Of a stretch of 9,341 bases of DNA, positions 6,576-9,341 are shown in pieces. Below the pieces are notes generated by a model. It made no database searches. It was not told the origin of the DNA and saw only the letters and a program-made list of their open reading frames with translations. Source of the stretch: Pseudomonadota bacterium. Lineage in GTDB: Bacteria > Myxococcota > Myxococcia > Myxococcales > Anaeromyxobacteraceae. The position numbers were made by a program, and so were the translations under genes. The stretch lies in NCBI GenBank assembly GCA_023411405.1, contig JAEYOU010000285.1, positions 1-9,341 on the forward strand. Reading direction: 5' to 3'. Each line of letters begins with the position of its first letter. Positions within the stretch are counted from its first letter, which is position 1.

Positions 6576-7382
6576 CTACTTGTCGCCCTGGAAGATGAGC
6601 GGGAGCCCGCCCTTCGGGTTCCCGACGATGACGACCTTCGCGTTCTCGCTCCCGGCGAGCTTCTCCGTGGCCTCGATCCCCTTGAACTGGAGGTACTCGG
6701 GGGTGAGCCCCTGCCGGACGATGCTCTGGTACTTCGCGATGCCCTCGGCCTCGATCTGCTTGCGCTGCGCCTCCTGGCGCTCGCGGTCCAGGGTGAACCG
6801 CATCTTCTGGGCGCGCTGCTCCTCGGCGAGCTTGTCGGCGATCGCGGTCTTGATGGCCTCGGGGAGATCCACGTCCCGGACGAGGAACGCCTCCACGACG
6901 ACGTGCTTGCCCTCCAGCGCCCGGGTGACCTCGTCGTAGATCTGGCGCTCGATCTCCTCGCGCCGGGTCGAGTAGATCTCCTCGGGCTGGTAGCGGCCGA
7001 ACACCTTGCGCGCCTCGGAGCGGATCACCGGCCCGACGATCTTCTCGTCGTAGTTCGGCCCGACCTGGGTCTGGAGCTCGAACAGCTCGCCGATGACCGG
7101 GCGGTACCGGACGCTCGCGTCCACGCGGATGGCGAGGCCGTTCGAGGAGAGGACGCTCAGCTGCTCCTTCATCTCGTGCACGCGCGTGTCGTAGAGGATG
7201 ACGTCGTTCCAGAGCGGCATGACGTGCAGGCCCTCGTCGAGCAGCTCCTTGCTGGTGCCGCCGCCCAGCGACTTGAAGACGATCCCCCGGTTCCCCGACG
7301 GGACGGTGGGGCAGTGGCACGCGCCCAGGAACGGCGCGACGACGAGCGCGAGGAGGAGCAGGGTGGGGAGCGGCCGGTGCAT
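6576..7382 (-). CDS. SPFH/prohibitin-like lipoprotein
   Basis: This 268-aa protein has an SPFH (band 7/prohibitin) domain, a family that forms membrane-associated oligomeric assemblies, often with proteases. The N-terminus is a type II signal peptide: a hydrophobic run from residue 8 and the lipobox LGAC with Cys22, so it is predicted to be lipid-anchored outside the cytoplasm. The residue after Cys is His rather than Asp, which by the E. coli rule permits outer-membrane sorting. The SPFH domain (about 27-185) opens with PSGNRGIVFKSLGG and includes ELLDEGLHVMPLWNDVILYDTR, close to the prohibitin pattern of a surface strand followed by a loop and an F/YD.R turn. A charged coiled-coil helix follows (about 183-218), then TPEYLQFKGIEATEKLAGSE, as in prohibitin-type proteins. 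GAGG at 7388-7391 fixes the start. The NYN gene follows after 38 nt. Confidence 0.9.
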   Translation of the reverse strand: MHRPLPTLLLLALVVAPFLGACHCPTVPSGNRGIVFKSLGGGTSKELLDEGLHVMPLWNDVILYDTRVHEMKEQLSVLSSNGLAIRVDASVRYRPVIGELFELQTQVGPNYDEKIVGPVIRSEARKVFGRYQPEEIYSTRREEIERQIYDEVTRALEGKHVVVEAFLVRDVDLPEAIKTAIADKLAEEQRAQKMRFTLDRERQEAQRKQIEAEGIAKYQSIVRQGLTPEYLQFKGIEATEKLAGSENAKVVIVGNPKGGLPLIFQGDK

Positions 7383-7385
7383 GTT

Positions 7386-7391
7386 CACCTC
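7386..7391 (-). promoter_or_regulatory. Ribosome binding site of the SPFH gene
   Basis: GAGGTG on the minus strand, a full match to the anti-Shine-Dalgarno, lies three bases before the ATG at 7382 (five if GAGG is taken as the core). It confirms that translation starts at the lipoprotein signal rather than further upstream in the open frame. Confidence 0.75.
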
Positions 7392-7596
7392 GGGGGAAGA
7401 CTCCGGGCGAAGCCTAATCGAGCCTTGCCGCGCTGCGCCAGCCCGACCGGCCCCTCTCCCAGGGCCCGCGGCACCGCCTCGTCGGGCGGTGCGACCAAAA
7501 GGGCGCTCGACTCGTGCGTCCATTCCACGGATCGTTGCATCTTCGGACGTGGTACGCGGGGGCAGCTCCCGGGGATCGAGCTCCGGGCGGCGGATC

Positions 7597-7603
7597 GAGG
7601 AGG
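7597..7603 (+). promoter_or_regulatory. Strong ribosome binding site for the 60-residue ORF
   Basis: GAGGAGG lies five bases before the ATG at 7609. This near-ideal Shine-Dalgarno is the main reason for calling the small gene and for choosing this start. Confidence 0.7.
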
Positions 7604-7608
7604 CGGCG

Positions 7609-7791
7609 ATGGACGAGAGCGAGCGCGTGGAGGAGGCGGACGCGGAGACGGGCGGGACCCGGACCGAGGTCGTCGCCAGCACGCTGGAGGCGCTCCAGGC
7701 GCGCGTCGAGCGCGCCGATCGCGAGGCGCTGCGCGGCGCGATCGCCTTCAACCGGCCGCCGGGGGCCGGGGAGCACACCCGGGACGAGTAG
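7609..7791 (+). CDS. Small acidic hypothetical protein, 60 aa
   Basis: This is a 60-residue open frame with a near-ideal Shine-Dalgarno and an ATG start. I do not recognise the product. It begins with a highly acidic segment (MDESERVEEADAET), then a single predicted amphipathic helix (about residues 17-45: TRTEVVASTLEALQARVERA, then DREALRGAI), and ends with a Pro/Gly-rich polar tail. There is no signal peptide, membrane segment or Cys. The frame stays open upstream to 7198, but that part is opposite the SPFH gene. It stands alone between a divergent and a convergent gene, and its stop is 12 nt from the stop of the Sel1 gene. A chance frame cannot be excluded in such GC-rich DNA. Confidence 0.6.
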   Translation: MDESERVEEADAETGGTRTEVVASTLEALQARVERADREALRGAIAFNRPPGAGEHTRDE

Positions 7792-7803
7792 GGCGAGCCG
7801 GCG

Positions 7804-8547
7804 TCAGTGGGTCGGGGGCGCCGGCTTCGCGGCCCCGTCGACGCGCGCGCAGGCCTGCTTCTCACCGCCGGCGCAGGCCTTCTGGAAGAGGTCGCCGGCG
7901 CGGGCCGCGTCCCTCTCCCTCCCCTTGCCGGCCAGGAACGCCTCGCCGAGGCGCGCGCACGACTCGGGCGCGCCGAGCTCGCACCCCATGGCCCACCAGT
8001 CCGCGGCGCGCACGGCGGCCTCGCCCCTGTTCCCGGGAGCCACCCCCTCGTCGTACAGCGCCCCGAGCCTGGCGCACGCGTACGCGTTCTTGGACCGGCA
8101 GCTCCGCTCGTAGTACGCGAGGCTGCGCGAGACGCTCATCCGGACCCCCTGGCCGTACTCGTACATGAGGCCGAGCTCCCAGCACGCGAGGGGATCCTCG
8201 GCGCCGCACGCACGGTCGAACGCCTGCCGCGCGCGATCGAGGTCCTGCGCCACCCCCTCGCCCCGCATCAGCATGCTGCCCAGCCACACGCAGGCGGGAG
8301 CGTCGGCGCCCGCGCACGCCTCGTCGAGGAGCGCGGCCGCGCGCCGGGGATCGACCGGGACCCCGTCTCCGTGCAGGTGCCGGCGGCCCAGCTTCCCGAG
8401 CGCGGCGCACGCCCCGACCTTCGCGTCGCCGCACGCCTCGGCGAGCTCCTCGGGGCCGGGCGCGGCGGGGGCCTCGAGGTCCGCGGCGCGCGCCGATCCG
8501 AGGCACAGCAGGAGCGAGACCACCGGGACGATCGACGCGGGACGCAT
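7804..8547 (-). CDS. Exported Sel1-repeat protein with paired cysteines (Hcp-like)
   Basis: This 247-aa protein has a signal peptide (about residues 1-21, SARA|AD) and five to six Sel1-like helical repeats. Six cysteine pairs of the form C-x7-C occur at 39/47, 78/86, 114/122, 150/158, 189/197 and 225/233, with successive pairs 36 or 39 residues apart. This is the pattern of the Helicobacter cysteine-rich (Hcp) proteins, where each pair is a disulfide bridging the helices of one repeat. The repeats show the expected G.......G.GV motif (e.g. LGSMLMRGEGVAQDLDRARQ; LGLMYEYGQGVRMSVSRSL). Export plus even, paired cysteines suggests an oxidised periplasmic or secreted scaffold or binding protein; the partner is unknown. 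The ATG at 8547 has only a weak G-rich sequence upstream. It diverges from the Omp85 gene across 105 bp. Confidence 0.9.
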   Translation of the reverse strand: MRPASIVPVVSLLLCLGSARAADLEAPAAPGPEELAEACGDAKVGACAALGKLGRRHLHGDGVPVDPRRAAALLDEACAGADAPACVWLGSMLMRGEGVAQDLDRARQAFDRACGAEDPLACWELGLMYEYGQGVRMSVSRSLAYYERSCRSKNAYACARLGALYDEGVAPGNRGEAAVRAADWWAMGCELGAPESCARLGEAFLAGKGRERDAARAGDLFQKACAGGEKQACARVDGAAKPAPPTH

Positions 8548-8652
8548 GGCCCCATGATCCCCCGCCTCCGGCGGCCCGTCCAGCGAACACGTCGCCGGCG
8601 CCGGACCTCGTGCGAAGCCGCCCGCGCTCCGGTACACCCGGGAGACCAGACC
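8548..8652. promoter_or_regulatory. Divergent promoter region between Sel1 and Omp85 genes
   Basis: This 105-bp interval must drive the Sel1 gene leftward and the Omp85 gene rightward. It contains a 10-bp perfect palindrome CCGGCGCCGG (8595-8604) near its centre and a small hairpin CCGCC-TCC-GGCGG (8562-8574) in the Sel1 leader. I see no clear sigma-70-type promoter. The central palindrome could serve as a shared operator but is of low complexity. Confidence 0.35.
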
Positions 8653-9341
8653 ATGCTCCCGGCCGCCCTCCTGACGACCCTCGCCCTGGCCCTCCCCGCC
8701 TCCGCCGGAGCAGGACCGGACGCGGGGGCGGCGGCGACGGCCGTCGAGCGGGTCGAGGTCGAGGGCAACCGGCGCACCTCGGCGGAGTTCGTCCGGAGCT
8801 CGCTCGGCCTCGCCCAGGGCGAGCTCTTCGACCCCGCCTCGATCCCCGCCCTCGAGCAGCGGCTCATGAACCGCCGCATCTTCCGGAGCGTCCGCATCCG
8901 AGGGGTCCCGGGGCCCGGGGGCGTGGTGGTGCGCGTGACGGTGCAGGAGCGGCTCACGCTCGTGCCGATCCCCGTCGCGTTCGCCTCGGACGGCGTGTTC
9001 ACGGGAGGCCTGGTCCTCCTCGACTCGAACGTCTTCGGCGCCGGGGAGCAGCTCGTCGCCGGCGGCCTCGCGTCCAACCGGGGGACGACGGGCTTCCTCA
9101 TCTACCGCGACCCCGGGGTCGCCTTCTCGCGCTGGCTGCTCGCGGCCCGGGTCTCCGGCGGCGACACCCGGCGCGAGCGGTTCGACGACCGCGCGCTCGC
9201 GTACGCCTACCGCGACCGGTTCCTCGAGGCGGGCCTCGCGGGCGGGTACCGGCTCGGCGATCGCTTGTCGATCCTCGCCGGCTGGTTCGAGCGCCGGGAC
9301 GACGTGCGCGCGGCGCCCGGCCGGGCCGCGCCGCCCGAGGG
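8653..9341 (+). CDS. Omp85/BamA-like outer-membrane protein, N-terminal part (3' end outside window)
   Basis: The frame runs from the ATG at 8653 to the window edge without a stop (229 codons plus two bases). A signal peptide (about residues 1-20, MLPAALLTTLALALPASAGA) is followed by one POTRA-like domain (about 31-103): AVERVEVEGNRRTSAEFVRS, then SLGLAQGELFDP, LEQRLMNRRIFRSVRI and VVVRVTVQERLTLVPIPVAF, the usual beta-alpha-alpha-beta-beta pattern. Barrel-like strands then start (GVFTGGLVLLDSNVFGAGEQLVA...), as in the bacterial surface antigen (D15) domain. BamA has five POTRA domains and TamA three; with one, this resembles short Omp85 relatives, possibly an assembly or secretion factor for envelope proteins. 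GGGAGA upstream (8640-8645) is a plausible ribosome binding site. The C-terminal barrel must be seen to finish the assignment. Confidence 0.85.
   Translation, partial: MLPAALLTTLALALPASAGAGPDAGAAATAVERVEVEGNRRTSAEFVRSSLGLAQGELFDPASIPALEQRLMNRRIFRSVRIRGVPGPGGVVVRVTVQERLTLVPIPVAFASDGVFTGGLVLLDSNVFGAGEQLVAGGLASNRGTTGFLIYRDPGVAFSRWLLAARVSGGDTRRERFDDRALAYAYRDRFLEAGLAGGYRLGDRLSILAGWFERRDDVRAAPGRAAPPE

Larger units (their letters stand above)
7383..7608. promoter_or_regulatory. Divergent intergenic region with an 8-bp hairpin
   Basis: This 226-bp interval separates the divergent SPFH and 60-residue genes. GCACCGCC (7471-7478) and GGCGGTGC (7485-7492) make a perfect 8-bp stem with a 6-nt loop, followed by GACCAAAA on the plus strand. 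That A-run gives no U-tract for either direction, so it is not an intrinsic terminator; it could be an operator or leader structure. I found no convincing promoter: TTGCAT at 7535 lacks a -10 at proper spacing. Confidence 0.35.

Noticed and set aside
5788..7320. 510-codon version of the NYN protein with a 261-residue N-terminal extension
   Set aside because: The extension reads the SPFH gene out of frame and is Arg/Gly/Pro rich; NYN similarity begins right after the internal Met at 6537.
7471..7500. Hairpin followed by AAAA as an intrinsic terminator
   Set aside because: The run is A on the plus strand and lies upstream of the stem on the minus strand, so neither transcript has a stem followed by U.
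1..9341. CRISPR arrays, tRNA/rRNA genes, transposases, phage or defence modules
   Set aside because: No spaced direct repeats, RNA-gene motifs, inverted terminal repeats or integrase/transposase signatures were seen; genes are ordinary metabolic and envelope genes with uniform composition.

Overview
The window is a GC-rich, gene-dense bacterial segment. G or C fills most third codon positions, so antisense frames stay open for hundreds of codons. The outer-membrane Omp85 protein, the lipoprotein signal and the cysteine-rich Sel1 protein indicate a Gram-negative cell. Composition and gene mix suggest a myxobacterium-type organism (Anaeromyxobacter-like). That placement is an inference from style, not from a marker gene.

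Layout. (1) Positions 2-976, plus strand: the C-terminal part of an FAD-dependent oxidoreductase cut by the window edge, then a 111-residue helical protein of unknown function 12 nt downstream. (2) Positions 981-4568, minus strand: a three-gene sugar ABC importer operon transcribed as binding protein, permease, then double-domain ATPase. The binding protein is of the fructose (FrcB) type. A very stable hairpin sits between the binding-protein and permease genes, and a 24-bp perfect palindrome holds the stop codons of both the ATPase and the convergent 111-residue gene. (3) Positions 4849-5763, plus strand, divergent from the importer: a PfkB-family sugar kinase, most likely a fructokinase. (4) Positions 5788-7382, minus strand: a lipoprotein-type SPFH/prohibitin-like protein followed by a NYN (PIN-like) putative RNase with a C-terminal OST-HTH/LOTUS domain. 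(5) Positions 7609-7791, plus strand: a 60-residue orphan with a strong ribosome binding site. (6) Positions 7804-8547, minus strand: an exported Sel1/Hcp-type protein with six regularly spaced cysteine pairs. (7) Positions 8653-9341, plus strand: the first 229 codons of an Omp85/BamA-like outer-membrane protein with a single visible POTRA domain, cut by the right edge.

Working together: the importer and the divergent kinase form a plausible uptake-and-phosphorylation unit, with periplasmic capture, ATP-driven import and trapping as fructose 6-phosphate. No transcription factor for it lies in the window. The SPFH and NYN genes are probably co-transcribed. The Sel1 protein and the Omp85 protein share a 105-bp divergent promoter region and both belong to the cell envelope. 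No RNA gene, insertion sequence, CRISPR array or phage feature was seen, and no gene-free stretch exceeds 300 bases.
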